From the NCBI GenBank assembly GCA_934643765.1, contig CAKUCT010000002.1:1-31774 (forward strand): a stretch of 31,774 nucleotides of DNA, given 5' to 3'. The stretch comes from an uncultured Oscillospiraceae bacterium. Its GTDB lineage: Bacteria > Bacillota > Clostridia > Oscillospirales > Oscillospiraceae. This document shows, one piece after another, positions 5,345 to 12,967 of the stretch (positions within the stretch are counted from its first letter, which is position 1; each line of letters begins with the position of its first letter). A model generated the notes under the pieces. The model saw only the letters and a list, made by a program, of their open reading frames with translations. It had not been told where the DNA came from and searched no databases. The position numbers and the translations under genes are program-made.

Positions 5345-7217
5345 GTTCTTTTCTCCTCCAGTTCAGTAAAAATGCAGAATTCATAATCACGAGCACCGAG
5401 CCCGCGTTGTGCACCAGCGCGCCAACCACCGGATTGACCTTTCCCGTGATTGCCAGCACGATTGCCAGAAAATTCAGTGCCATGGAAAATGTCATGTTGA
5501 GCCGGATCGTCCGCATCATCCGCATGGACAGCGCAACAAGATGCGGCAGCTCTTTCACCTCATCGTCCACCATCGCAATATCCGCCGCATCCACCGCGAT
5601 ATCGCTTCCGGCGCCGCCCATGGCAATTCCGACCGACGCCTTTTTAAGTGCCGGCGCGTCGTTCACACCGTCTCCGATCATGCAGACCGGCTTGCCTTCC
5701 GCTTCCAGGGCCGCAATATAGCGCAGCTTATCTTCCGGCAGGCAATTTGCCCGCACATCCGTAATGTCCACCTGCGCGCCGATGGCAGACGCCACGGCCG
5801 TATGGTCGCCGGTCAGCAGCACCGGCTGTACGCCGAGCTTTTTGAGCTGCGCAATCATCCCGGCGCTCTGCGCGCGCAGCGTGTCAGACAGAACGAGAAA
5901 TCCCGCAAACGCGCCATCCACGGCGACATAAGTCACCGTGCTGCCGCGATCGAGCGCTTGCTGTGCCTGCTGCGGCGTCGATGCCGGAATGCCGTTTTCC
6001 TCCAGCAGCGCCAGATTTCCGGCCAGAACGTGCCTTCCGTCGACATCTGCCAGCACGCCGCGGCCCGGCAGCATCTGAAACTGTTCCGCCGCCGCCATCG
6101 CGCCGCCCGTCTTCTTCCAACCGCGGACAATCGCCTTTCCGAGCGGATGCTCGGAAAACTGTTCCGCGCCCGCTGCCAGACGATAGAGCGTCTGTTCGTC
6201 GATCGCGTCCGACGCCGCCGAAACAAGCGTCACCTCCGGCGTGCCATAGGTCAGCGTGCCGGTTTTATCAAACGCAATGCACTTTGCACCGGCCAGCCGC
6301 TCCAGTGCATCGCCCTCGCGCACGAGAAATCCGTGCTTCGTCGCGTTGCCGATGGCGGCCATAATAGCCGTCGGCGTCGCCAGTACCAGCGCGCACGGGC
6401 AGAACACAACCAGAATCGTCACAGCCCGGATAATCAGCCCCGTCACAGCCCAGGTGATGGCCGCCGCGCTCAGCGCGATGATGACAATCCACGTTGCCCA
6501 CCGGTCGGCAAGCCCGACAATTTTCGCCTTCCCCGCGTCTGCCGACTGCACCAGACGGATCATGCGCTGAATGGAGCTGTCCTGGCCGACCTTGGTCGCC
6601 TCCATCTCAAAGGCGCCAAACTGGTTGACCGTGCCGGAAGACACCTCATCGCCCACGCTCTTGTCCACCGGCAGCGACTCGCCCGTCATAACCGCCTGGT
6701 TGATGGAGGTCTGGCCGGACAGAATCACGCCGTCGACCGGAACCGTCTCGCCCGGCAGCACGCGAAGCCGATGACCGACGGTTACCTGCTCGGCCGGAAT
6801 AATTTTCTCCTCACCGTTTTCCAGCACACGCGCCGTCTGCGGCGTCAGGTGCACCAGCTTTTCAATGCCGGCGCGTGCCTTCGCGACGGTCAGCTCTTCC
6901 AGCAGTCCGCCCAGCTGCATGATAAACGCAACCTCGCCCGCGGCAAAAATTTCCCCGATGCACACCGACGCGATCAGCGCCAGCGACACCAGAACGTCCG
7001 CCTTGATATCAAACGCCGTTACCAGGCCGATGACCGCCTCCAGCACAATCGGCACGCCGCACAGCACAATCGCAACCCATGCCGGGTCGACTGCGCCCAC
7101 ACGTACACCGCACAGACTGCAGAGCACGGCTATGCCTGAAATGACCAGCAGCGTCACATCTTTTTTGATGCCGCCCTTTTCCAGCAGCGCCTCCAGCTGT
7201 TCCATCCACTTTTTCAT
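5334..7217 (-). CDS. Heavy-metal P1B-type ATPase (CPC type)
   Basis: This 627-residue inner-membrane pump exports a soft metal using ATP. Key motifs are C273-P-C275 in VVFCPCALVLATPTA, the phosphorylation site D317 in FDKTGTLTYGTPEV, the SEHPLGKAI nucleotide-binding motif, TGES in the actuator domain and GDGVNDAPAL in the hinge. There is no N-terminal HMA metal-binding domain, only about 15 residues before the first helix. The ATG at 7215-7217 follows AGAGG; an upstream in-frame ATG at 7320-7322 lies across the promoter and the csoR terminator and is rejected. The regulator and operators point to copper. However, the last helices read NFLAIVLAITG and VHNAGSVLVIMNSA, not the YN and MSS signatures of classical CopA, so the metal is uncertain. 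The stop overlaps the start of the interrupted small gene. Confidence 0.93.
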   Translation of the reverse strand: MKKWMEQLEALLEKGGIKKDVTLLVISGIAVLCSLCGVRVGAVDPAWVAIVLCGVPIVLEAVIGLVTAFDIKADVLVSLALIASVCIGEIFAAGEVAFIMQLGGLLEELTVAKARAGIEKLVHLTPQTARVLENGEEKIIPAEQVTVGHRLRVLPGETVPVDGVILSGQTSINQAVMTGESLPVDKSVGDEVSSGTVNQFGAFEMEATKVGQDSSIQRMIRLVQSADAGKAKIVGLADRWATWIVIIALSAAAITWAVTGLIIRAVTILVVFCPCALVLATPTAIMAAIGNATKHGFLVREGDALERLAGAKCIAFDKTGTLTYGTPEVTLVSAASDAIDEQTLYRLAAGAEQFSEHPLGKAIVRGWKKTGGAMAAAEQFQMLPGRGVLADVDGRHVLAGNLALLEENGIPASTPQQAQQALDRGSTVTYVAVDGAFAGFLVLSDTLRAQSAGMIAQLKKLGVQPVLLTGDHTAVASAIGAQVDITDVRANCLPEDKLRYIAALEAEGKPVCMIGDGVNDAPALKKASVGIAMGGAGSDIAVDAADIAMVDDEVKELPHLVALSMRMMRTIRLNMTFSMALNFLAIVLAITGKVNPVVGALVHNAGSVLVIMNSAFLLNWRRKEHGN

Positions 7218-7235
7218 AACAAGCCTCTTTTCTAT

Positions 7236-7251
7236 ATACCATATGGGGTAT
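7236..7251. promoter_or_regulatory. CsoR-type operator, ATPase promoter-proximal site
   Basis: ATACC (7236-7240), ATATGG, GGTAT (7247-7251). The ATACC-N6-GGTAT dyad occurs three times in this window, only at the csoR and ATPase promoters. This copy lies just downstream of the -10 box, over the start region. Confidence 0.75.
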
Positions 7252-7257
7252 GCGTAT

Positions 7258-7286
7258 ATAATACCTATAGGGGTATAAGTTGTCAA
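7258..7286 (-). promoter_or_regulatory. ATPase promoter with CsoR box in the spacer
   Basis: On the - strand TTGACA (7281-7286) and TATTAT (7258-7263) are 17 bp apart. A second ATACC-N6-GGTAT dyad (7261-7276) fills the spacer and overlaps the -10, so bound repressor would exclude RNA polymerase. The two boxes are 25 bp centre to centre. This is the layout expected for CsoR de-repression by metal. Assignment to CsoR is inference from adjacency and from the third copy at csoR itself. Confidence 0.8.
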
Positions 7287-7292
7287 GAGGCA

Positions 7293-7320
7293 AATAAAAA
7301 GAGCAGCCTCCCGGCTGCTC
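7293..7320 (-). terminator. csoR terminator
   Basis: GAGCAGCC (7301-7308) pairs with GGCTGCTC (7313-7320) around TCCC. On the - strand it is followed by TTTTTATTT. It lies between csoR and the ATPase promoter, so the two genes are separate transcription units in the same direction. Confidence 0.8.
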
Positions 7321-7331
7321 AACTTTGGCTT

Positions 7332-7607
7332 CTAGCCCATATTGGAAAACCGCTCGACGGCCTTGGTAAAGCTCTCGATGGTCTTATCCGCGTCGCCGTG
7401 CTCAATGCCATCGCGCACACAGTGCTTGATGTGCCCCTCCAGCACCACCTTGCCGCAGCCATGCAGCGCGGACTTTGCCGCGTTGATCTGCGCCAGGACA
7501 TCCTCACACGGAACATCTTCATCGACCATGCGGTCTATCGCCTGCACCTGACCGATGATTTTCTTCAGCCGGCGATGCAGATTCTCAGCGTCCATACATT
7601 GCTTCAT
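7332..7607 (-). CDS. csoR: CsoR-type metal-sensing repressor
   Basis: The 91-residue all-helical protein belongs to the CsoR/RcnR/FrmR (DUF156) family. It carries C34, H59 and C63 with exact C-x24-H-x3-C spacing, the Cu(I) ligand set of CsoR, and lacks the N-terminal His typical of RcnR. Extra cysteines are at 4 and 51. An upstream in-frame ATG (7620-7622) overlaps the GGAGGA ribosome binding site; I choose ATG 7605-7607, which follows that site by 7 bp. The apo-protein would bind DNA and release it on metal binding. Operator-like dyads lie in its own promoter and in that of the adjacent ATPase, indicating autoregulation and control of export. A persulfide-sensing CstR-like role is an alternative, but conservation of His59 favours copper. 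Confidence 0.9.
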   Translation of the reverse strand: MKQCMDAENLHRRLKKIIGQVQAIDRMVDEDVPCEDVLAQINAAKSALHGCGKVVLEGHIKHCVRDGIEHGDADKTIESFTKAVERFSNMG

Positions 7608-7620
7608 TGCGCATTCCTCC

Positions 7621-7636
7621 ATACCGTTATGGGTAT
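7621..7636. promoter_or_regulatory. CsoR-type operator at csoR
   Basis: ATACC (7621-7625), GTTATG, GGTAT (7632-7636). It is the third ATACC-N6-GGTAT dyad and lies between the csoR -10 box and its ribosome binding site, a position that fits autorepression. Confidence 0.75.
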
Positions 7637-7642
7637 ATGTTT

Positions 7643-7671
7643 ATTATAATCTCTGCAGTTTTGAATGTCAA
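7643..7671 (-). promoter_or_regulatory. csoR promoter
   Basis: On the - strand TTGACA (7666-7671) and TATAAT (7643-7648) are perfect consensus with a 17-bp spacer. The start site falls at about 7636, at the edge of the operator dyad. Confidence 0.85.
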
Positions 7672-7724
7672 ATGGTTCAAACCGGGTTTCTCGTAAAACA
7701 GGTTTAACCGAATATTTTATCAAA

Positions 7725-7740
7725 GTTAAATCATTTTAAC
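7725..7740. promoter_or_regulatory. Dyad upstream of the DUF6110 promoter
   Basis: GTTAAA-TCAT-TTTAAC is a perfect inverted repeat 42 bp upstream of the -35 box at 7783. Shorter dyads lie nearby: AAACC-G-GGTTT (7679-7689) and CGAAA-GA-TTTCG (7751-7762). One of them may bind a regulator of the DUF6110-ATPase unit. None matches an operator I can name. Confidence 0.3.
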
Positions 7741-7782
7741 GCATTATTTTCGAAAGATTTCGTACTTTTTAAAAATTTGCTC

Positions 7783-7811
7783 TTGCATTTTCAAAACGAC
7801 TGTGCTATATT
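7783..7811 (+). promoter_or_regulatory. Promoter of DUF6110-ATPase unit
   Basis: TTGCAT (7783-7788) and TATATT (7806-7811) are separated by 17 bp. The predicted 5' leader is about 64 nt, ending in GGAGGC before the DUF6110 start. Confidence 0.6.
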
Positions 7812-7881
7812 GTGTTCGCGAAATATGAAAGCCGTTTCAACACCCGCTGAAGCGATGCAATCTATATAGGAGGCTATATCT

Positions 7882-8151
7882 ATGAAACACATTGGTTTGT
7901 TTGCTGCCGGTGTTCTGTTCGGAACCGCTGGCCTGAAGATTCTCGGAAGCAAGGACGCAAAGAAGTTCTATGCACACACCACCGCCGCCGTTCTGCGCGC
8001 AAAGGATTGCGTAATGAAGGCTGCAACGACGGTCCGTGAAGGCGCAGAGGATGTCTACGCAGACGCCAAGGACATCAACGAAGCCCGCGCGGCTGCGCAG
8101 GAAGCAGCAGTTGTAGAGGATACTTCGGAAGAAGCACCTGCGGCTGAATAA
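7882..8151 (+). CDS. DUF6110 family small protein
   Basis: This 89-residue protein starts with a single hydrophobic segment (HIGLFAAGVLFGTAGLKIL) and continues as a charged, alanine-rich amphipathic helix containing KDAKKFYAHTTAAVLRAKDC, then an acidic tail. This is the DUF6110 pattern, which I recognise from Clostridia next to an unusual metal-type P-ATPase, as here. The likely topology is membrane-anchored with a cytoplasmic helix. An accessory or metal-handling role for the ATPase is plausible but unproven. The ATG follows GGAGGC. A terminator hairpin at 8162 lies between it and the ATPase, so the small protein is expected in excess of the pump. Confidence 0.8.
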   Translation: MKHIGLFAAGVLFGTAGLKILGSKDAKKFYAHTTAAVLRAKDCVMKAATTVREGAEDVYADAKDINEARAAAQEAAVVEDTSEEAPAAE

Positions 8152-8161
8152 CATGCATCCC

Positions 8162-8190
8162 AAGGGCCGCACCTGCGGCCCTTATTTCTT
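8162..8190 (+). terminator. Internal terminator/attenuator between DUF6110 and ATPase
   Basis: AAGGGCCGC (8162-8170) pairs perfectly with 8175-8183 around ACCT and is followed by ATTTCTTT. The T tail is imperfect, so partial read-through into the ATPase gene 35 bp downstream is likely. No separate promoter is visible in that short gap. Confidence 0.65.
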
Positions 8191-8217
8191 TGAAGTTTTC
8201 TTGGAGGAACCCAGTTT

Positions 8218-10308
8218 ATGAAGTGTCAGATTCTGCACGAATCGCGCGGCCGTCTGCGCGTACATATGGCGCGCGCGCGGATGACGCTGCGCGAAGCAGA
8301 CATTTTGGAATATTACATCAAAGATACCGCCGGCGTCGAGGCGGTGCAGGTTTTTGACCGCACCTGTGACGTCATCATCACATACCGGGGCAGCCGTGCG
8401 GCCGTGATTGCCGCGCTCAGCTCGTTCTCCTTCCCGAAGGCGGAGGCCATGGTCCTTGTCCCGTCGCATACGCCGCGGGCGCTCAACCGCGAATTTGAAG
8501 ACAAGCTCACCATGACCGTCATGCGCAGGGCGTTTTCAACGCTCTTCCTGCCGCTTCCGGTCCGGGCGGTCATCTCGGTATTCCGCTCCGTCAAATACAT
8601 CCGCGAGGGCCTGAAGGCTCTGTGGCACGGAAAGCTTTCCGTTGCCGTTCTGGACGCAACGGCTGTGACCGTTTCGATGATCCGCGGCGATTTCAACACC
8701 GCAGGCTCCGTCATGTTCATGCTGCGCCTCGGCGAAATTCTGGAGGAGTGGACGCACAAGAAATCCGTCGCCGATCTTGCCGGCGCGATGGCGCTGAATG
8801 TCGATCAGGTCTGGCTGCAGGCAGACGGAACGGAAGTGCTCGTTCCGGTCAGCTCCGTCAAGGCCGGAGACCGTGTTGTCGTCCGCACCGGCAACCTCAT
8901 CCCGCTCGACGGCAAGGTTGTCTCCGGCGAGGCGATGGTCAACCAGGCGTCCATGACCGGCGAGTCCATGCCGGTCGTCAAGCGCGAGGGCAGCTTCGTC
9001 TATGCAGGCACCGTCGCCGAAGAGGGCGAGTGCGTCGTCCAGGTAGAAAAAACGAGCGGCGGCGGCCGGTACGACCGGATTGTCCGGATGATTGAGGAGT
9101 CCGAAAAACTCAAATCCACCGCGGAGGACAAAGCCTCCCGCCTGGCCGACAAGCTGGTTCCCTATACCCTCGGCGGCACGGCGCTGACTTATCTTCTGAC
9201 GCGGAACGTCACGAAGATGCTGGCCGTTCTGATGGTCGACTTCTCGTGCGCCTTAAAGCTCGCCATGCCCATCGCCGTTCTGTCCGCGATGCGCGAGGCC
9301 AGCGCCTATCATATTTCCGTCAAGGGCGGCCGCTTCCTGGAGGCCGTTTCCAAGGCCAACACCATCGTCTTCGACAAGACCGGCACACTCACCTATGCAA
9401 CGCCGAAGGTCGCGCAGATTGTGACGTTCACCGACTATAAAGAAGAGGACATGCTCCGCCTTGCCGCCTGCCTCGAAGAGCACTACCCGCACTCGATGGC
9501 AAACGCCGTCGTGGACGAGGCCAAGGCCAGAGGACTGAACCACGAGGAATATCATTCGCAGGTGCAGTACATCGTCGCGCATGGCATCTCCAGCAAGGTC
9601 AACGACGAAACTGTCCTCATCGGCAGCGCGCACTTCGTCTTTGAGGACGAGGGCTGCCGCGTACCGGAGGGCGAAACAGAAAAATTCCAGTCGCTTCCCG
9701 CGCAGTATTCGCATCTTTATCTGTGCATCGCGGGCGAGCTTGCGGCCGTCATCTGCATCTATGACCCGCTGCGCAAAGAAGCGGCAGACGCGGTGCGCGC
9801 GCTGCACGCCTGCGGCATTGACAAGGTCGTGATGATGACCGGCGACAATCGCAAGACCGCGGAATCCGTCGCGGCCGAGGTCGGCGTGGACGCCGTTTAC
9901 GCCGAGGTTCTGCCGGAAGACAAGGCCGCGTTCATCCGCAGCGAAAAGGCCGCGGGCCGCACAGTCATCATGGTAGGCGACGGCGTGAACGACTCTCCGG
10001 CCCTGTCCGAAGCAGACGCCGGCATCGCGATTTCCACGGGCGCTGCCATCGCACGCGAAATTGCGGACATTACCATCGCCTCGGAAGATCTCTTTGAGCT
10101 TGTGACGCTGCGCCGGCTTTCCATGGACCTCATGGCAAGAATCCACCGCAATTACCGGTTCATCGTCGGCTTCAACTTCTCGCTGATCGTGCTCGGTGTG
10201 GCGGGTATCCTGCCGCCGACCACGTCCGCCCTGCTGCACAACATGTCGACGCTCGGCATCAGCCTCAAGAGCATGACAAATCTTCTGCCGGAAGAAGAGC
10301 GCCGCTAA
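8218..10308 (+). CDS. Metal-type P-ATPase with FSC in place of CPC
   Basis: The 696-residue protein begins with a degenerate HMA-like domain (residues 1-75) lacking the CxxC pair. Catalytic motifs are intact: TGES in the actuator domain, D386 in FDKTGTLTYATPKV, a HYPHSMA version of the HP motif, and GDGVNDSPAL from residue 587. The metal-site helix reads D341-F-S-C-A-L-K-L-A-M-P, so the first Cys and the Pro of CPC are replaced and a Lys follows. The last helices end LLHNMSTLGISLKSM. This is a distinct P1B-like subgroup that co-occurs with DUF6110. The ion is unknown; manganese or iron would be reasonable guesses by analogy with other non-CPC pumps. GGAGGA lies about 10 bp before the ATG. A perfect terminator follows the gene. 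Confidence 0.88.
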   Translation: MKCQILHESRGRLRVHMARARMTLREADILEYYIKDTAGVEAVQVFDRTCDVIITYRGSRAAVIAALSSFSFPKAEAMVLVPSHTPRALNREFEDKLTMTVMRRAFSTLFLPLPVRAVISVFRSVKYIREGLKALWHGKLSVAVLDATAVTVSMIRGDFNTAGSVMFMLRLGEILEEWTHKKSVADLAGAMALNVDQVWLQADGTEVLVPVSSVKAGDRVVVRTGNLIPLDGKVVSGEAMVNQASMTGESMPVVKREGSFVYAGTVAEEGECVVQVEKTSGGGRYDRIVRMIEESEKLKSTAEDKASRLADKLVPYTLGGTALTYLLTRNVTKMLAVLMVDFSCALKLAMPIAVLSAMREASAYHISVKGGRFLEAVSKANTIVFDKTGTLTYATPKVAQIVTFTDYKEEDMLRLAACLEEHYPHSMANAVVDEAKARGLNHEEYHSQVQYIVAHGISSKVNDETVLIGSAHFVFEDEGCRVPEGETEKFQSLPAQYSHLYLCIAGELAAVICIYDPLRKEAADAVRALHACGIDKVVMMTGDNRKTAESVAAEVGVDAVYAEVLPEDKAAFIRSEKAAGRTVIMVGDGVNDSPALSEADAGIAISTGAAIAREIADITIASEDLFELVTLRRLSMDLMARIHRNYRFIVGFNFSLIVLGVAGILPPTTSALLHNMSTLGISLKSMTNLLPEEERR

Positions 10309-10316
10309 TCCAAATG

Positions 10317-10354
10317 AATCGCCGCGAAAGAAGCTTCTTTCGCGGCGATTTTTC
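10317..10354 (+). terminator. Terminator after the FSC-type ATPase
   Basis: A perfect palindrome with 17-bp arms (AATCGCCGCGAAAGAAG at 10317-10333, complement at 10334-10350) ends in TTTTT on the + strand. Confidence 0.9.
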
Positions 10355-10390
10355 TTTGCTCCCGCGCAGGGCTGCCGCAGCTGCCCCGGC

Positions 10391-10419
10391 TTGCTTTTCC
10401 CCCGTGTCCGCGGTATAAT
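10391..10419 (+). promoter_or_regulatory. MATE gene promoter
   Basis: TTGCTT (10391-10396) and perfect TATAAT (10414-10419) are 17 bp apart. Transcription should start about 27 bp before the ATG. Confidence 0.7.
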
Positions 10420-10452
10420 ACACGAACTGACGAATTTTAGGATAGGTGTATC

Positions 10453-11802
10453 ATGTATCGGGATCTGACAAAGGGAAATATCACAAAGGGCCTGCTGCTA
10501 TTCGCGCTGCCGATGATCGCGGGCAATCTGCTGCAGCAGTTTTATAACATCGCCGACACGCTCATTGTCGGCCAGGCGCTGGGCAAAAACGCGCTGGCCG
10601 CTGTGGGCTCTGCCTATACGCTGATGACGTTTCTGACGTCTGTTTTTCTGGGACTTTCGATGGGCGCGGGCGCGCTGTTTTCCATTTATCTCGGAAAGAA
10701 AGACTACGCCTCTTTAAAAAGCGCCGTCGGCCACGCGTTCGGCCTGATTCTGGCGGTGACGCTGCTTCTGAATCTGCTCGTCTACGTGTTTTTGGACCCG
10801 ATTCTGCGCTTTCTGCAGATTCCAGGCGAGCTTTACAGCTCCATGCGGGAATATCTTGTCATCATCTTTGCAGGTCTCATCGCGACGTTTCTCTATAACT
10901 TCTTCGCGTGCCTGCTGCGCGCGCTCGGAAATTCCGTTGCGCCGCTCTGGTTTCTGGGCGTGTCGGCGCTTTTGAACATCGGTCTGGACCTGCTGTTTGT
11001 CCTGCGGTTCTCCTGGGGCATCGCGGGCGCCGCCATTGCGACGGTCTTTTCGCAGTATGTCTCGGGGCTCGGCATTCTGGCGTATGTCCTGCTGCGCTGC
11101 CGTCAGTTTCTGCCCGAGAAAGGAGATCTTCACTTCAGCCGTCAGATTCTCTCTGAAATTCTCGACCTGTCGCTTCTCACCTGCGCGCAGCAGTCGGCGA
11201 TGAACTTCGGCATTCTTCTCATCCAGCGGCTTGTAGACAGCTTCGGGCCCATCACCATGGCCGCCTTCGCCGCGGCGGTGAAAATTGACTCCTTCGCCTA
11301 TCTTCCCGTGCAGGACTTTGGCAACGCGTTCTCCACTTTCGTCGCTCAGAACTACGGCGCGGGCAAACGCGAGCGTCTGCAAAAAGGCTTCCGGCAGGCG
11401 ACGCTTGCAAGCGCTGGCTTTTCGGCCTGTATTTCCGTGCTTGTGTGCCTGTTTGCAAGGCCGCTCATGCGCATCTTTGTGCAGGCGGGCGAAACCGAGG
11501 TTCTGGCCGCGGGTGTTCTGTACCTTCGCATTGAGGGCGCATGCTACATCGGCATCGGCTGTCTGTTCCTGCTCTATGGCTTCTACCGCGCCGTCAAGCG
11601 CCCCGGCATGTCGGTCGTGCTGACCGTCATCTCGCTTGGCACGCGCGTGGTGCTGGCCTATGCGCTGGCCGGGCCCATCGGCGAGATCGGCATCTGGATG
11701 GCCATTCCGATCGGCTGGGCGCTGGCAGACCTCACAGGGTACGGATATTACTTCTGGAAAAAGGGCCGGCTCCTGCCGCCGATGCAGGATAAAATCCGAT
11801 AG
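10453..11802 (+). CDS. MATE family efflux transporter
   Basis: The 449-residue protein has the two-fold repeat of about 12 membrane helices typical of MATE exporters, which use a sodium or proton gradient to expel cationic drugs or metabolites. The first helix region reads GLLLFALPMIAGNLLQQFYN and the second has LIVGQALGKNALAAVG, both characteristic of the family. The second half repeats the pattern around FGPITMAAFAAAVKIDS and AQNYGAGKRERL. It is monocistronic, flanked by its own promoter and a strong terminator. The ribosome binding site is poor (GGATAGGT). Nothing in the neighbourhood indicates the substrate. Confidence 0.95.
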   Translation: MYRDLTKGNITKGLLLFALPMIAGNLLQQFYNIADTLIVGQALGKNALAAVGSAYTLMTFLTSVFLGLSMGAGALFSIYLGKKDYASLKSAVGHAFGLILAVTLLLNLLVYVFLDPILRFLQIPGELYSSMREYLVIIFAGLIATFLYNFFACLLRALGNSVAPLWFLGVSALLNIGLDLLFVLRFSWGIAGAAIATVFSQYVSGLGILAYVLLRCRQFLPEKGDLHFSRQILSEILDLSLLTCAQQSAMNFGILLIQRLVDSFGPITMAAFAAAVKIDSFAYLPVQDFGNAFSTFVAQNYGAGKRERLQKGFRQATLASAGFSACISVLVCLFARPLMRIFVQAGETEVLAAGVLYLRIEGACYIGIGCLFLLYGFYRAVKRPGMSVVLTVISLGTRVVLAYALAGPIGEIGIWMAIPIGWALADLTGYGYYFWKKGRLLPPMQDKIR

Positions 11803-11809
11803 GATAAAA

Positions 11810-11852
11810 ACCCCCGCGCGATTGGACATCCAATCGCGCGGGGGTCCTTTTA
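11810..11852. terminator. Strong bidirectional terminator
   Basis: A 17-bp perfect stem (ACCCCCGCGCGATTGGA at 11810-11826 with 11829-11845) has a two-base loop. CCTTTTATT follows on the + strand and TTTTTATCC on the - strand. It ends both the MATE transcript and the D-amino acid operon. Confidence 0.9.
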
Positions 11853-11856
11853 TTCT

Positions 11857-12951
11857 TTAATGGTCGGACTTCAGGCCCGCACCGCACATGGTAATGAGGG
11901 TATCGGGCGTCTTGCCATAGACGCGGCAATATTCCAGATACGCCGCGTAGTTGGCCGCCGTCGTATGCTCGCAGTACACGCCCTTTCTGGCAAGCGCCGC
12001 GCGGGCGTCTAAGATTTTGTCCTCCGGCGCGTGGATGAAGCGCACGTTGTGCTTCTTGCTGAGCGCCAGAATTTCTTTGCCGCGCATGGGCTTGCCGATG
12101 GCAATGCCTTCGGCGATGGTCGGCGTGGGCGTGACATCTTCGGGCCTGGCCTCGCCTTTTTCCGCCGCGCGCAGCAGCGGATCGCAGTTCTGGCTCTGCA
12201 GGGCGATGATCTGCGGGAATTTTTCAATCACGCCGCTTGCCATCAGATGCTCCAGCGCAAATATTGCGCCAAGGAACAGCGTGCCGTTGCCGGTCGGAAT
12301 GACGATGTTTTCCGGCACTCTTCCCAGCTGCTCAAACACCTCGTAGATATAGGTCTTCGTGCCCTCGTAGAAAAACGGGTTATAGACGTGGTTTGCGTAG
12401 TACACGCCTTCTTTTTCCACCTTCTCGCGGCACACATCCGCGCAGTGGTCGCGCGTGCCGGGCACAACGGTGCAGGTCGCGCCGTGCGCGCGGATCATAT
12501 CGATTTTCTTGGGGCTTGTTCCCTCCGGGACAAAAATCTCGCAGCCGATGCCGGCCTTCGCGCAGTAGGCCGCGACGGAGTTTCCGGCGTTTCCGCTCGA
12601 GTCCTGCACCACCTTGTCCACACCGATGGCCTTGCAATGCGCCACCAGCACCGCCGCGCCGCGATCCTTGAAAGACAGCGTCGGCATGTAATAGTCCATC
12701 TTCAAAAGCACGTCCTCATCCAGCCGCACCACGGGCGTCATACCCTCGCCCATGGATACCACGCGCCAGCTCTCGCCGTCAAGCGCCATGTACTTGCGGT
12801 ACCGGAACTGGCTCCATTCGTGCGTATCAATCCCGGACAGCTCAAACTTCGGCGCCTCAAACGCCAGCTTCCACAGCCCGCCGCAGTCGCAGTGGGCCTT
12901 TCTTGTTGTAACCGCTTCTGTCTTTCCGCATGTTGTGCAAACGAAGTTCAT
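11857..12951 (-). CDS. Threonine synthase-like PLP enzyme
   Basis: The 364-residue fold-type II PLP enzyme resembles threonine synthase and threonine dehydratase. An N-terminal zinc ribbon has C5-x2-C8 and C21-x-C23. The PLP lysine is K95 in PTLSFKDRGAA, the phosphate/Asn loop is SSGNAGNSVAAY, and the glycine loop is IPTGNGTLFLG. The ATG at 12949-12951 follows GGAGGG by 7 bp; the longer frame upstream overlaps the Rid gene and is rejected. It is the last gene of the operon, 16 bp after the Rid gene. True threonine synthase normally sits with hom and thrB. Company with a D-threonine aldolase-like enzyme, a DauR-type regulator and a Rid protein suggests a lyase, dehydratase or epimerase acting on a hydroxy-amino acid. 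The exact reaction cannot be read from sequence. Confidence 0.8.
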   Translation of the reverse strand: MNFVCTTCGKTEAVTTRKAHCDCGGLWKLAFEAPKFELSGIDTHEWSQFRYRKYMALDGESWRVVSMGEGMTPVVRLDEDVLLKMDYYMPTLSFKDRGAAVLVAHCKAIGVDKVVQDSSGNAGNSVAAYCAKAGIGCEIFVPEGTSPKKIDMIRAHGATCTVVPGTRDHCADVCREKVEKEGVYYANHVYNPFFYEGTKTYIYEVFEQLGRVPENIVIPTGNGTLFLGAIFALEHLMASGVIEKFPQIIALQSQNCDPLLRAAEKGEARPEDVTPTPTIAEGIAIGKPMRGKEILALSKKHNVRFIHAPEDKILDARAALARKGVYCEHTTAANYAAYLEYCRVYGKTPDTLITMCGAGLKSDH

Positions 12952-12967
12952 TGCAAGCCCTCCTCTT

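Noticed and set aside
5409..7139. 576-codon + strand frame opposite the CPC-type ATPase
   Set aside because: It is rich in Arg, His and Gln with no known domain. The - strand encodes all P-type ATPase motifs.
8162..8190. Metal riboswitch between DUF6110 and the ATPase
   Set aside because: Only a simple 9-bp hairpin with a T-rich tail is present in a 66-bp gap, which is too small for a known aptamer. A partial terminator explains it.
9253..11829. Long - strand frames at 9253-10239 and 10714-11829
   Set aside because: They are antisense shadows of the FSC-type ATPase and the MATE transporter, without ribosome binding sites or domains.
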